A stretch of DNA of 43,826 bases from an uncultured Lachnospiraceae bacterium (GCA_946631165.1 CAMOZZ010000004.1:1-43826); one strand, 5' to 3'; shown: positions 1 to 9,189, counted from the stretch's first letter. The notes: generated by a model not told the origin, from the letters alone. Translations and numbers: made by a program.

Positions 1-6
1 CCGGCC

Positions 7-71
7 CATCATCTTTCTCCGCCGGCACAGGGTCCTCAGATTGCTTCGATTACGGGACGAAATATCTGCAC
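7..71. repeat. Diverged copy of the dispersed palindromic element seen at 40246-40551
   Basis: This stretch aligns with the reverse complement of 40345-40410. It shares an exact 17-mer GGACGAAATATCTGCAC (55-71), an exact GATTGCTTCG (39-48) and an ACAGGG block in the same order and spacing. It lies downstream of hypE, between genes. No coding gene is supported in 1-187; the plus-strand ORF starting at 41 is a shadow of hypE. The relationship is seen directly in the sequence; that it is a mobile or RNA element is inference. Confidence 0.6.
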
Positions 72-187
72 TCCTCCGGTCAAACAAAGGACGTGTTTGC
101 CCTCCGTCGGCAATTTCGCCCGAATCTGTCGCTCTTCACACACAGTCCCGGCGGAGAAAGCCTGCTGCGCCTTACTCATCTGACAGT

Positions 188-1189
188 TCAACAGATCCTG
201 GGAAGCTGGTCTCCGGCCAGCTTATTCGCGATCCGGCCGGTCCCGAGTGCCGTCCGGATCACCAGCGTACCGGGGTGTGCGGATGTCACTTCTCCGATCG
301 TCACCGCGCTTTCCCCTTCCGGGAAGTTCCGCAATATCTCCAGTGCCCGTTCCTCCGCCTCCGGCGCCGTCACGCAGATCATCCTGCCCTCACACGCCAG
401 ATACAGCGGATCCAGTCCCAGTATGTCACACACAGTGCTCACTGCCGGTCTTACCGGGATCGCATCTTCCTTCAGTTCGATCCCGCATTCCGAATCTTCA
501 ATAAATTCGTTCAGTGTGGTCGCCAGTCCGCCCCTGGTCGGATCCCTCATGACTCTGAGATCCTTTCCCAGTCCGCCGAGCGCCAGCGCCATCCTTTTTA
601 ACGGTGCGCAGTCGCTCTTCACGTCCGCTTCCACGAGATTTGCATTCCGTGCGAGCATAATAGCCGTTCCGTGGTCTCCGACCGGTCCGGAAACGATGAT
701 CTTGTCTCCGGCTCTGAGATTCTTTACGGAAAGGCCGGGGGTCTTCAGCACGCCCACGCCGGTGGTATTGATATAGATCCCGTCGCCGCGGCCGCGTTCG
801 ACGACCTTCGTATCGCCCGTCACGACCATTACCCCGGCTTCCTCAGCGGTTCTCTGAATCGAATCCAGGATCCTTTTTACATCCGCGAACGGAAATCCTT
901 CTTCCAGGATGCAGGCCAGGCTCAGATACTTTATCTCTCCGCCTGCCATGCTGACGTCATTTACGGTGCCGCACACGGAAAGCTTTCCGATATCACCGCC
1001 CGGAAAGAATACCGGACTTACCACGAAGCTGTCCGTAGACATGACAATTTTGTCCGCTCCGTCGACCACGGCGCCGTCCGACAGCTCGTTCAGCGCTTCA
1101 TTGGAGAACAGCGGCACGATCATTTCAGAAATGAGCTTTGCTGTCTTTCCGCCGCCGCTGCCGTAGTCGAGCGTTACAAATTCTTCCAT
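188..1189 (-). CDS. hypE: Hydrogenase maturation protein HypE (carbamoyl dehydratase)
   Basis: HypE dehydrates a carbamoyl group on its own C-terminal cysteine to a thiocyanate, supplying the CN ligands of the [NiFe]-hydrogenase iron through HypC-HypD. The 333-aa length is normal for the family. The N-terminus carries the glycine-rich DYGSGGGKTAKLI motif, the middle has the PurM/AIR-synthase-like ATP-binding core (VVTGDTKVVERG, RDPTRGGLATTLNE), and the protein ends in PRIC, the diagnostic modified cysteine (Cys333). A GAGGGA ribosome binding site precedes the ATG. The stop of hypD lies 2 bp upstream, so the genes are translationally close and form the distal end of hypF-hypC-hypD-hypE. Confidence 0.97.
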   Translation of the reverse strand: MEEFVTLDYGSGGGKTAKLISEMIVPLFSNEALNELSDGAVVDGADKIVMSTDSFVVSPVFFPGGDIGKLSVCGTVNDVSMAGGEIKYLSLACILEEGFPFADVKRILDSIQRTAEEAGVMVVTGDTKVVERGRGDGIYINTTGVGVLKTPGLSVKNLRAGDKIIVSGPVGDHGTAIMLARNANLVEADVKSDCAPLKRMALALGGLGKDLRVMRDPTRGGLATTLNEFIEDSECGIELKEDAIPVRPAVSTVCDILGLDPLYLACEGRMICVTAPEAEERALEILRNFPEGESAVTIGEVTSAHPGTLVIRTALGTGRIANKLAGDQLPRIC

Positions 1190-1191
1190 AT

Positions 1192-2217
1192 TTAAATGAT
1201 CCCTCTGTATTTATATGCCGCCGCGCATGCTCCCTCGGAGGACACCATGCACGGTCCTTCCGGCTCTTCCGGCACGCACACTTTTCCGAAAAGCGGACAT
1301 TCCTTCGGATCGAGCTTTCCTCTGATCACGTCGCCGCATCTGCATCCGGGCCTCTCGCGGGACATTCCGGAACTGACCGCAAATCTGCGTTCCGCGTCGA
1401 ATTTTGCGAACGCCTCCCTTATCCCGAGTCCGCTCTCCGGGATCTCTCCGAGCCCTCTCCAGAGGTCTGTCCTCTTTTCAAAGACTCTTTCGATCTCTTC
1501 TCTCGCGACCGGATTTCCCTCCGGTCTGACAACGGAAGTATATTCATTCTGCAGGATCGCCGTCCCGTCTTTGATCTGCCGGATCAGCATCGCGATCCCT
1601 TTCAGGATATCGGCTGTTTCAAATCCCGTGATCACGCCCGGAAAGCCGAGTTCTTCAAAGAACTTCATTCCCTCTTCGCCGATGATCACGGCCACATGGC
1701 CCGGACAGATGAATCCGTCGATATTGAAGGCCGGATCCGCCGCCAGTGCCCTGACCGACGGTTCCAGCAGCTTCAGCATGGAAAGAACGCTGAAGTTCTC
1801 AAGTCCCGCATCCTGCGCCGCCGCAATGGCCGACGCCGTTCCCGGCGCCGATGTCTCGAAGCCGACGCCCAGGAAGACCACCTGTTTATCCGGATTCTCC
1901 GCTGCAGTCTGTACGGCATCCATCGGAGAATAAACGATCCGCACATCCGCTCCTGCAGCTTTTCTTGCTGCCAGATTGTCGCCCCGCCTGCTGCCGGGCA
2001 CCCGGATCATATCGCCGTAGGTAGTCAGGATCATATCCGGAAGATCTGTCAGCGCCAGCGCTTTATCGATCGTCTCCTGCGCAGTCACGCACACCGGGCA
2101 TCCCGGTCCCGAGAGCAGCTTCACGAAAGGCGGGAGCATGCCCTTGATGCCGGCTTTCGCGATCGCCATTGTATGCGATCCGCACACTTCCATCAGACGG
2201 ATGACTTTCTCAGCCAT
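1192..2217 (-). CDS. hypD: Hydrogenase maturation protein HypD
   Basis: HypD is a [4Fe-4S] protein that forms the Fe(CN)2CO scaffold with HypC during [NiFe]-hydrogenase maturation in the cytoplasm. Family cysteine motifs are visible: EVCGSHTMAI near the N-terminus, GPGCPVCVT, and the C-terminal cluster CRCGDVIRG...CPLFGKVC. The ORF track starts at 2301, but the leading 28 residues are Arg-rich and unlike HypD. I chose the ATG at 2217 (MAEKVIRLMEVCGSH, 341 aa) because GGAGGCGC lies just upstream. With this start the gene overlaps the end of hypC by 8 bp, which suggests translational coupling. Confidence 0.95.
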   Translation of the reverse strand: MAEKVIRLMEVCGSHTMAIAKAGIKGMLPPFVKLLSGPGCPVCVTAQETIDKALALTDLPDMILTTYGDMIRVPGSRRGDNLAARKAAGADVRIVYSPMDAVQTAAENPDKQVVFLGVGFETSAPGTASAIAAAQDAGLENFSVLSMLKLLEPSVRALAADPAFNIDGFICPGHVAVIIGEEGMKFFEELGFPGVITGFETADILKGIAMLIRQIKDGTAILQNEYTSVVRPEGNPVAREEIERVFEKRTDLWRGLGEIPESGLGIREAFAKFDAERRFAVSSGMSRERPGCRCGDVIRGKLDPKECPLFGKVCVPEEPEGPCMVSSEGACAAAYKYRGII

Positions 2218-2434
2218 AAAGCGCCTCCTGCAGTTCCCGGAAGGCTTCCAGATCCGCCTGCGCCTGTTCGTCGCTGATCTTTTCGATCGCAAATCCTGCA
2301 TGGACCATCACATTGTCGCCGACCTTCGGATCCTTCAGCAGATTGATCTTTATGCGGCGTCTCACGCCGTCTCTCTCCGCGACTGCTTCATCTCCGTCTA
2401 TGGTTTCTATCTTAAGCGGTACCGCCAGACACAT
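2210..2434 (-). CDS. hypC: Hydrogenase maturation chaperone HypC
   Basis: This 74-aa HypC/HybG/HupF family chaperone shuttles the Fe(CN)2CO moiety from HypD to the hydrogenase large-subunit precursor. It begins with MCLAVP, and the cysteine exposed after Met removal is the iron-cyanide ligand. The conserved KVGDNVMVHAGFAIEKI segment follows. A GGAGAACG ribosome binding site is present, 56 bp after the hypF stop. The 3' end overlaps the hypD start, whose ribosome binding site lies inside hypC. Confidence 0.96.
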   Translation of the reverse strand: MCLAVPLKIETIDGDEAVAERDGVRRRIKINLLKDPKVGDNVMVHAGFAIEKISDEQAQADLEAFRELQEALYG

Positions 2435-2490
2435 ATCACGTTCTCCGATCTGCCGCGCCGGACGCGGCCGCTGCAGCAGGATACCGCAGC

Positions 2491-4797
2491 TTATCTTTTC
2501 TCTCTCATCCGCCTCCCGGCGATCATCAGCTGACCGAGGCTGATGCCTTCATCATTTGTGCTTACCCTGTGATGATGGTAAACCGTAAGACCTTCCGCCC
2601 GCAGCGCCTCTGTCACGGCCTTCAGCAGATACATATTCTGGAAGGTCCCGCCCGACAGAACGACCGCATCCAGGCCGGTCTTTCTTCTTATATAAATACA
2701 CTGGTCCGCAGCAACTGCTGTCAGTGTGTTCATGAACTTTGCCGCGCATAACGAAACCGGTATATCTGCGAGAATATCCGAAGCAAGTCCCCGGATCATC
2801 GGTCTCCAGTCGAATCTTCTTACGCCGTTTTCGTCTTCGTAAAAACCTGCCTCATACTCCGTCATACAGCCTTCTCCCGCTGCTGCTTCCAGCAGGATCG
2901 CGCCTTCCCCTTCATAATCCGCCGACCGGCAGATTCCCAGGATCGCGCTCACGCCGTCGAACAGCCTTCCCATGCCGGAAGACGGCGGACAGTTCACATC
3001 CGCGGCAAGCATTTTCCGGACGGTGCCGGCCCCTGTTTCAGGCACGGCCGCATCTTCCGTGATCCGGTTCCTGACCGCTTCACAAATTCCTTCATCACCG
3101 TCCTGTGCAAAAGCATCCTCCAGCAGTGACAGTCCAACGCGCCAGATCTCCTTTATGGCTTTGTCGCCGCCGGGCAGCTTCACCGGTCTGATGCTTCCAT
3201 GCCGTTCATAGCCGGCAGCATCGCCGGCCAGGAATTCTCCTCCCCAGACAGTGCCGTCTTCTCCAAGCCCGGTGCCGTCCCAGATGATCCCGATCACGGG
3301 ATCTGTCAGGTCATTATCTGTCATGCAGGACACCATATGCGCGTGATGGTGCTGCACCCTGACAAGCGGGATCCCTTCCGCTGCGCTGCGTTCTTCCGCG
3401 TACACAGAAGACAGATAATCCGGATGCAGATCGCATGCGATCACTTCGGGCTTAATGGAAAAAAGTTTTTCAAAGTGCACGATCTGCTGCCTGAAATTCT
3501 CATACGATTCAATATTTTTCAGATCGCCGATATGCTGGGAAGGGAACACATGCTCCTTCTTGCTCAGTGAAAATGTCGCTTTCTGCTCGGCGCCGCAGGC
3601 CAGCATCATCGGTACGGGGCTCTCCAGCGTGACCGGATAGGGAGCATATCCTCTCGACCTTCTCATGAAATAGCCGCCGCCCTCCGGCCACATTACCGAA
3701 TCATCGCATCTTACTTCGATCTCCCGGTCGTGCATCAGAAAACCGTCGCAGATGCCGGACAGTTCCGTCAGGGCTTCTTCATTTTTATAGATGACAGGCC
3801 TGTCGGAAAGGTTCGCGCTGGTCATCACAAGCGTTTTTATCTCTTCCGAAAACAGCAGGAAATGCACCGGGGTATACGGGAGCATGATCCCGATCCTGTC
3901 ATTCTCACTGATATGGGAGAAGGATGCTTTCTCTCTTTTCCGCAGCAGCACGATCGGTCTGGCAGGGGATGAAAGCAGCTGCTCCTCTTCTTCGGACAGC
4001 AGGCAGATCTTCCTGACCGCCACAGTGTCCGCACACATCAGTGCAAAAGGTCTCCGGTCTCTCTTCTTCCTCTCTCTGAGAATATGCGAAAAAGCCGGGG
4101 TATCTGCCCGGCAGGCAAGATGAAATCCTCCAAGACCCTTTACTGCAATGATTTTTCCTTTCCGGAGCGCCTCCAGGGCAGCCCCGGCTGGTTCATCGTA
4201 TATACAGCTGCCGTCTGCATTCCGGTAATAAAGCCGGGGCCCGCATGCCGGGCAGCAGTCGGGCTGTGCATGGTACCTTCTGTCCTCTATATCCGTGTAC
4301 TCGTTTTCGCACGCCGGGCACATGACAAACGGTGCCATGGTCGTACTCTTCCTGTCATACGGAACATTTTTTATGATCGTGAATCTCGGCCCGCAGTTCG
4401 TACAGTTTATAAACGGATAACGATACCGACGGTCTGACGGATCCGACAATTCTTTCAGGCAGTCATCACACGTGCAGATATCCGGAGAGATCAGCGTATC
4501 GGCTTCCTCTCCCGCAAACGAAGGGATAATTTCAAAATCCGAAAACCCACAGGGCTCATATTCATCTGCGTGAATTTTTTCGATCACGGCAAGCGGCGGT
4601 TTCCGGATACGCAGATCTCTGATAAAAGCAGATACATTATCCGTTTCTCCTTCAACCTTCAGTTCCGCACCAAACGAAGTATTTCTGATCCATCCCTTAA
4701 TTTCGTAAGCTTTTACCTGCCTGTGAATAAAAGGACGAAAGCCGACGCCCTGCACGATCCCTCTGATCTTAATATGAAACCCGGTCAATGATATCAT
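2491..4797 (-). CDS. hypF: Carbamoyltransferase HypF
   Basis: HypF converts carbamoyl phosphate and ATP to a carbamoyl adenylate and transfers the carbamoyl group to the C-terminal cysteine of HypE. The 768-aa protein has the full architecture: an N-terminal acylphosphatase-like domain (GIVQGVGFRPF, about residues 13-23), two zinc-finger-like units (CTCDDC...CTNCG and CPACEN...CCPACG, about 105-190), a YrdC-like domain (about 200-380) and a C-terminal Kae1-like domain with the metal-binding HHHAHMVSC motif. It is first in the minus-strand hyp operon; its promoter must lie in 4798-5068, divergent from the two-component system. Confidence 0.97.
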   Translation of the reverse strand: MISLTGFHIKIRGIVQGVGFRPFIHRQVKAYEIKGWIRNTSFGAELKVEGETDNVSAFIRDLRIRKPPLAVIEKIHADEYEPCGFSDFEIIPSFAGEEADTLISPDICTCDDCLKELSDPSDRRYRYPFINCTNCGPRFTIIKNVPYDRKSTTMAPFVMCPACENEYTDIEDRRYHAQPDCCPACGPRLYYRNADGSCIYDEPAGAALEALRKGKIIAVKGLGGFHLACRADTPAFSHILRERKKRDRRPFALMCADTVAVRKICLLSEEEEQLLSSPARPIVLLRKREKASFSHISENDRIGIMLPYTPVHFLLFSEEIKTLVMTSANLSDRPVIYKNEEALTELSGICDGFLMHDREIEVRCDDSVMWPEGGGYFMRRSRGYAPYPVTLESPVPMMLACGAEQKATFSLSKKEHVFPSQHIGDLKNIESYENFRQQIVHFEKLFSIKPEVIACDLHPDYLSSVYAEERSAAEGIPLVRVQHHHAHMVSCMTDNDLTDPVIGIIWDGTGLGEDGTVWGGEFLAGDAAGYERHGSIRPVKLPGGDKAIKEIWRVGLSLLEDAFAQDGDEGICEAVRNRITEDAAVPETGAGTVRKMLAADVNCPPSSGMGRLFDGVSAILGICRSADYEGEGAILLEAAAGEGCMTEYEAGFYEDENGVRRFDWRPMIRGLASDILADIPVSLCAAKFMNTLTAVAADQCIYIRRKTGLDAVVLSGGTFQNMYLLKAVTEALRAEGLTVYHHHRVSTNDEGISLGQLMIAGRRMREKR

Positions 4798-5068
4798 GAA
4801 CCCCCGTCGTTTTTTTTGAGATTCTAAGCTAGTATATCATTGATTCCGTAAAAAATAAACTGTGATTTTGCAGATTTTCTATATTTTTAGTTCAGCGTTT
4901 GTGACAATTATTTCACATTAGTGAACTTTTCTCGTTAAGAGATTCACATTTTCAAACGTCCCGTTTCCATCAGACGATGCATTTTCATCCGTAAGCAACT
5001 TCTATTTTTAAAGTCAGGTTAAGGTTTTTGTGCTATGATAAAGAAAATCCAAAATCAGGGGACGAATT
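4798..5068. promoter_or_regulatory. Divergent hypF / response-regulator control region with palindromes
   Basis: This AT-rich region separates two divergent transcription units. TGTGA-N8-TCACA (4900-4917) overlaps a second palindrome, TTCAC-ATTA-GTGAA (4912-4925). The arms resemble Crp/Fnr or Rex half-sites, but the 8-bp spacing fits neither the Crp (N6) nor the Rex pattern exactly, so the regulator is not identified. A TATGAT hexamer about 35 bp before the response-regulator ATG and a TATACT hexamer on the minus strand before hypF are candidate -10 boxes; neither has a good -35. Confidence 0.4.
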
Positions 5069-5743
5069 ATGAGACTGCTGCTTGCTGAGGACGAGCGTTC
5101 GCTCTCCCGCGCTCTCTGCGCGATACTTACCAAAAACAATTACACGGTCGACGCTGCTTATGACGGCGAAGAAGCGCTGGATTATCTTGCCGTCGGCGAA
5201 TATGACGGGATCATTCTTGACATCATGATGCCGAAGCTGGACGGACTGTCGGTCTTAAAAAAGATCCGTTCGCAGGGCAGTCTGGTGCCCGTACTCCTTC
5301 TGACGGCAAAATCCGAAATTGACGACAAGGTCGACGGACTGGATGCCGGCGCGAACGATTACCTCACCAAGCCCTTCGCCGCGAAGGAGCTGCTGGCGCG
5401 CCTCCGCGCCATGCTCCGCGTACAGCATCAGGCGCCGGAGAACAGGCTGACGTTCGGGAATATCACGTTGGATCTGGGAACTTACGAACTCTCTTCCGCA
5501 TCCGGCAGCTGCAAACTTGCCGGGAAGGAATTCCAGATGTTCGAGATGCTGATCTCGAACCCGAAGCATCTGATCTCCACAGAACATTTCATGGACAAGA
5601 TCTGGGGATATGATTCCGATGCGGAGCTTTCCGTCGTATGGGTATATATCTCTAATTTAAGGAAGAAACTGACCGCGCTGAATGCCGATATCCGGATCAA
5701 AGCCACCCGCGGATCCGGATATTCCCTGGAGATGAAAGAATAA
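5069..5743 (+). CDS. OmpR/PhoB-family response regulator
   Basis: This DNA-binding response regulator (224 aa) is phosphorylated by its partner kinase. The receiver domain (1-118) has the acidic pair E7/D8 (AEDER), phosphoacceptor Asp51 (LDIMMP), switch Thr79 (LLTAK) and Lys101 (TKPF). The C-terminal winged helix (about 128-222) includes the transactivation-loop region VWVYISNLRKKL and ends in IKATRGSGYSLE. The start is first in an open intergenic region, with a weak GGGGA site. The kinase gene begins 13 bp after the stop, so the two form an operon. The signal sensed cannot be told from the sequence. Confidence 0.93.
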   Translation: MRLLLAEDERSLSRALCAILTKNNYTVDAAYDGEEALDYLAVGEYDGIILDIMMPKLDGLSVLKKIRSQGSLVPVLLLTAKSEIDDKVDGLDAGANDYLTKPFAAKELLARLRAMLRVQHQAPENRLTFGNITLDLGTYELSSASGSCKLAGKEFQMFEMLISNPKHLISTEHFMDKIWGYDSDAELSVVWVYISNLRKKLTALNADIRIKATRGSGYSLEMKE

Positions 5744-5756
5744 CGGAGGAACTGTC

Positions 5757-7130
5757 ATGAAAATGATACGGCGGCTGCGTTTCCGCATGATCACCGTTTC
5801 CATGCTGGCGCTGGCGATCGTGCTTGCCGTGATCATCGGCGCGGCGAATATAATGAACTACCGGCAGATGGTAACAGAAGCTGACGAAATCACGGCTCTC
5901 CTTGCCGAGAACGGCGGCAGCTTTCCCGAAGCCGGCTCTTTCGCGCGTCTGAATGATGCCGCCGGAAAGCATGCCCCGAAAAATAACGGGACGCTCACCG
6001 TACCGGACGGCGGCAATACCGGCAGCGAATCATCGCCGGAAGGCGGCATGAATAAAAGCAGCGGATCCCCCGGCCGCAGATACGGACGCGGCAATACTTT
6101 TTCCGCGGAAACACCTTTTGAATCCAGATTTTTCACCGTCACGGTAAATAACGAAGGTACCTGCACCGGGACCGGGCTGGACAAGATCGCTTCAGTCGAC
6201 AGCAGTACAGCGGAGGCGTATGCCGAAGCAGTCCTTTCCGCCGGAAAAGAGAGAGGGTTTATCGACAGCTACCGCTATTTAGTCGATGAACGTACGGACG
6301 ACATACTCGTTATTTTCCTGGACCGCAGCAGATCGCTCGCGACCGTAAAACGGTTTCTTTTTACATCCATCATCATTGCGCTCGGCGGACTTCTTGCCGT
6401 CTTTCTCCTGATCCTGCTCTTCTCCGGACGGATCATCCGTCCCTTTGTCGACAATTACGAAAAACAGCGGCGTTTTATTACAGATGCCGGCCACGAGCTC
6501 AAGACGCCGCTCGCCATTATCAACGCCGACGCCGAGGTCCTGGAGATGGAACAGGAGGACGGCGAGAACGAGTGGATCGCGGATATCAGGAAACAGACCG
6601 CGCGCCTGTCAGAGCTTACGGCAGAGCTGATCGCCCTCTCCCGCATGGAAGAGGATTCCGCCGCTTCGTTCATCATGGCAGATTTTCCCGTCTCGGAAAT
6701 GGCTGCCGAGGCTGCCGATTCCTATAACGGACCGGCGCTGTCGCGCGGATTTGACTTTACGACAGACATCCGGCCCTCCCTGATGCTTCACGGAGACGAG
6801 CGGGCCGTCGGGCAGCTGATCGGCATCCTCATGGACAATGCACTCAAGTATACGAACGAAGGCGGTTCCATAAAGTTTTCCCTGACAAGAGCCGGAAAAT
6901 ATATCCGCCTCGCCGTTTTCAACACCTGTGACAGCATCGACCGTGCATCGCTTCCTCATCTGTTCGACCGTTTCTACAGAACAGACAGCTCCAGGAACAG
7001 CGGCACCGGCGGATACGGCATCGGCCTCTCCATCGCACAGGCGATCGTTTCCGCGCACAAAGGGAAGATCAGTGCGGAAACGTCTGACGGACACTCCCTT
7101 ACGGTAACGGCACTGTTTCCGCTGAAATGA
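5757..7130 (+). CDS. Membrane sensor histidine kinase (HisKA/HATPase)
   Basis: This 457-aa sensor is paired with the upstream response regulator. A first membrane segment lies at about residues 11-31 and a second at about 199-222. Between them is a low-complexity Gly/Ser/Asn-rich extracytoplasmic segment (about 60-115), followed by a small folded part. The HisKA phosphoacceptor is His246 (DAGHELKTPLA); the N box is MDNALKYTNEGG, and the G boxes include GTGGYGIGLSIA. GGAGG lies 7 bp before the ATG. No HAMP domain is evident. The operon ends at the terminator at 7193-7218. Confidence 0.93.
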   Translation: MKMIRRLRFRMITVSMLALAIVLAVIIGAANIMNYRQMVTEADEITALLAENGGSFPEAGSFARLNDAAGKHAPKNNGTLTVPDGGNTGSESSPEGGMNKSSGSPGRRYGRGNTFSAETPFESRFFTVTVNNEGTCTGTGLDKIASVDSSTAEAYAEAVLSAGKERGFIDSYRYLVDERTDDILVIFLDRSRSLATVKRFLFTSIIIALGGLLAVFLLILLFSGRIIRPFVDNYEKQRRFITDAGHELKTPLAIINADAEVLEMEQEDGENEWIADIRKQTARLSELTAELIALSRMEEDSAASFIMADFPVSEMAAEAADSYNGPALSRGFDFTTDIRPSLMLHGDERAVGQLIGILMDNALKYTNEGGSIKFSLTRAGKYIRLAVFNTCDSIDRASLPHLFDRFYRTDSSRNSGTGGYGIGLSIAQAIVSAHKGKISAETSDGHSLTVTALFPLK

Positions 7131-7192
7131 TACTGTCACGGTTTCCCGCTCCGTTCAGGACGCATTCCGGCGTTTCTCTCTCCCCTGCTGTT

Positions 7193-7218
7193 AAGACCGG
7201 TTCATCCGGTCTTTTTTT
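7193..7218 (+). terminator. Rho-independent terminator after the two-component operon
   Basis: AAGACCGG-ttcat-CCGGTCTT forms an 8-bp stem with a 5-nt loop, directly followed by a T-run. It lies about 60 bp after the kinase stop codon. Confidence 0.9.
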
Positions 7219-7488
7219 GTCTTCGTCTCTTTCTGCGTTGACAGAATCCGTCGTTTAACATTGTCGGTTTTCTGAATTTCCTCTCAGCATTGCTGCTGTT
7301 GAAACTGTTTTTGATTTATTTCAGAAAATATTCACTTCTTTTATGTTATCAGAATCTGTCCGGAGGAATCAACAATCTGTTTATATTTCTCTACATATTG
7401 TTTACTTCTGTTCACTTTTTCCGTTTATTTGTTAAACTATTTCAGAAAGCTTTGTTGAATCCCCCCTCAGATCTATTCGGAGAAAGAC
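7219..7488. other. AT-rich intergenic stretch before the XRE gene
   Basis: No coding gene is supported here; the 108-aa ORF at 7290 overlaps the next gene out of frame and is composition-driven. The region is markedly more AT-rich than its surroundings and must hold the promoter of the XRE gene. TTCACT with TAAACT 16 bp away (about 7410-7440) is a weak candidate. Nothing else is recognisable. Confidence 0.4.
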
Positions 7489-7872
7489 ATGAATCTGGCA
7501 GATACGATCAAATATTACAGACTGCAGGCCGGTCTCACACAGAAGGATCTTGCGGATTACCTGGCCCTGACGCCCGGAGCGATAAGCAATTACGAGAAAG
7601 GGACCCGGATGCCTGACAACCGTATCATGAAGGATCTCTCCGAGGCCCTGCACGTCCCTTTAAATGTACTGATTGATGCCAGTATCCAGCAGGAAGAAGG
7701 CTTCCATGAAGACGGGCTGTCTGAAAAGGAGTACGCCTCCTCGCCCAAACAGCTGGAGAAGGAATGCATGGACACTTTCCGCAGGCTTGACGTGAACAAC
7801 AAACGTACAGGCCTGAACAACCTGAAAAGGCTTCTGCAGAAACAGACGGAAAAGGAATCCGGTCAGACATGA
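7489..7872 (+). CDS. XRE-family helix-turn-helix regulator
   Basis: This 127-aa protein has an N-terminal Cro/C1-type helix-turn-helix (about residues 5-60: IKYYRLQAGLTQKDLADYL, TPGAISNYEKGTRMP). A charged, probably helical C-terminal tail of about 60 residues resembles no sensor domain I know. CGGAGAAAG precedes the ATG at suitable spacing. It stands alone between two intergenic regions, and its targets are unknown. An 8-bp hairpin (ATGACAGA/TCTGTCAT, 7869-7890) overlaps the stop codon but lacks a T-run. Confidence 0.85.
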   Translation: MNLADTIKYYRLQAGLTQKDLADYLALTPGAISNYEKGTRMPDNRIMKDLSEALHVPLNVLIDASIQQEEGFHEDGLSEKEYASSPKQLEKECMDTFRRLDVNNKRTGLNNLKRLLQKQTEKESGQT

Positions 7873-8037
7873 CAGAGGCTGTTCTGTCATCGCCGTCTGT
7901 ATAAACCTCCTCAGAAACAGACATTTTCACTGCACTGAAGTATGAAAAAACTGTGAATATCCTTGCAATGATCCGGATCAGGGTGTAGCATATAGTCCAC
8001 GAAACCGGCTGATAAAAGTTCCCTGAAAGGATCGGAA

Positions 8038-9189
8038 ATGTCTATCATTTATACCTATCTCGGACCTGCCCAAAGCGCTGTCATGGTCTTTCCGCTGCTG
8101 GCGCTTGCGCTCACCGTCCCCTATATCCTTTATGAATACCGCCGCTACGGGGCGATCCCGCTCCTGCGGACTGTTCTTATATACTTTTTTATCCTGTATC
8201 TGATCAATGCCTATTTTCAGGTGATCCTTCCGCTGCCTTCGCGCGAAGAGGTCGCTTCTTCCGCCGTCCCTGCCATGCAGATGAAGCCCGGGAATTTCCT
8301 GCGGATGATCAGACGCACGGCGGATCTTGATATTTCCGGCAGACGTGAGCTGCTGGCGTTTCTTAAGAACCCCTTCGTCTACCAGTCGATCCTGAACGCC
8401 GTACTGCTGTTCCCGCTCGGCGTGTATCTCCATTATTATTACCGGCGCGGCTTCATTCTGTCGGCGCTCATCGTTTTTGCCGTATCATTGTTCTTCGAAT
8501 TCACACAGTATTCCGGCCTGTACGGGTATTATGCGCACGCTTACAGGACCTTTGATGTAGACGATATCATCCTGAATACCGCTGGCGGCGTCGCCGGCTG
8601 GATCCTCTCCCCGGTCATCTGTTTCGTGCTTCCCGCAAGGGATGCGATCGACGAAGCCGCTTATGAAAGAGGGGAACGCATTCCCTTCTTCCGGCGGTTC
8701 CTGGCCTTCGCGGTCGATTTCAGCCTGATCTGTCTCGTATCGTGGGGCATTTCGATGATCCTCCCGGACAATGTTTTCGGCCTTGTCGCCGGGCTCATCA
8801 TAAGCATCGCGCTGCTGACAGCGTATCTCACCTTTATGCCGCTGCTCACGAACGGGTATACCGTGGGGAAATGGCTCTTCCGCCTTCAGCTCGTATCGGA
8901 ACGCAGAGGCCGGCGGGTCGAACCGGCGCTCTCCCAATATCTGATCCGGGCACTGTTCGTCAGCGTGCTGATCGCGCATATTCCCGTGTATTATATGATG
9001 TGCGAGCACATGAAGCAGCTCACCTATAATACCGCGTTCAATTTCTGGAGCGGATTCGAAAATCTGCTTTATATCGTCAGCTTCGCGCTTGTGGTGGACG
9101 TACTGGCAAGAATGATGCTGGATAAGAAAATCTTCTTCTATGAAATAATAAGCGGCATTCATAACGAAAGCCGTGTTGTCAGAAAATAA
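8038..9189 (+). CDS. VanZ-like / RDD-domain membrane protein
   Basis: This 383-aa integral membrane protein combines two domains. The N-terminal part (about 5-195) is VanZ-like, with several hydrophobic helices and the family-type stretch FEFTQYSG...FDVDDIILNTAGG. The C-terminal part (about 215-355) looks like an RDD domain, with RRFLAFAVDFSLI and further helices. VanZ-like proteins are linked to glycopeptide or lipoglycopeptide tolerance in some Firmicutes, but most family members have no defined role. AAAGGATCGGAA precedes the ATG. The gene is monocistronic and ends at a bidirectional terminator. Confidence 0.85.
   Translation: MSIIYTYLGPAQSAVMVFPLLALALTVPYILYEYRRYGAIPLLRTVLIYFFILYLINAYFQVILPLPSREEVASSAVPAMQMKPGNFLRMIRRTADLDISGRRELLAFLKNPFVYQSILNAVLLFPLGVYLHYYYRRGFILSALIVFAVSLFFEFTQYSGLYGYYAHAYRTFDVDDIILNTAGGVAGWILSPVICFVLPARDAIDEAAYERGERIPFFRRFLAFAVDFSLICLVSWGISMILPDNVFGLVAGLIISIALLTAYLTFMPLLTNGYTVGKWLFRLQLVSERRGRRVEPALSQYLIRALFVSVLIAHIPVYYMMCEHMKQLTYNTAFNFWSGFENLLYIVSFALVVDVLARMMLDKKIFFYEIISGIHNESRVVRK

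Noticed and set aside
1138-2277. Plus-strand ORF of 379 aa opposite hypD
   Set aside because: Arg/His/Ser-rich composition typical of an antisense shadow; hypD on the other strand has clear family motifs.
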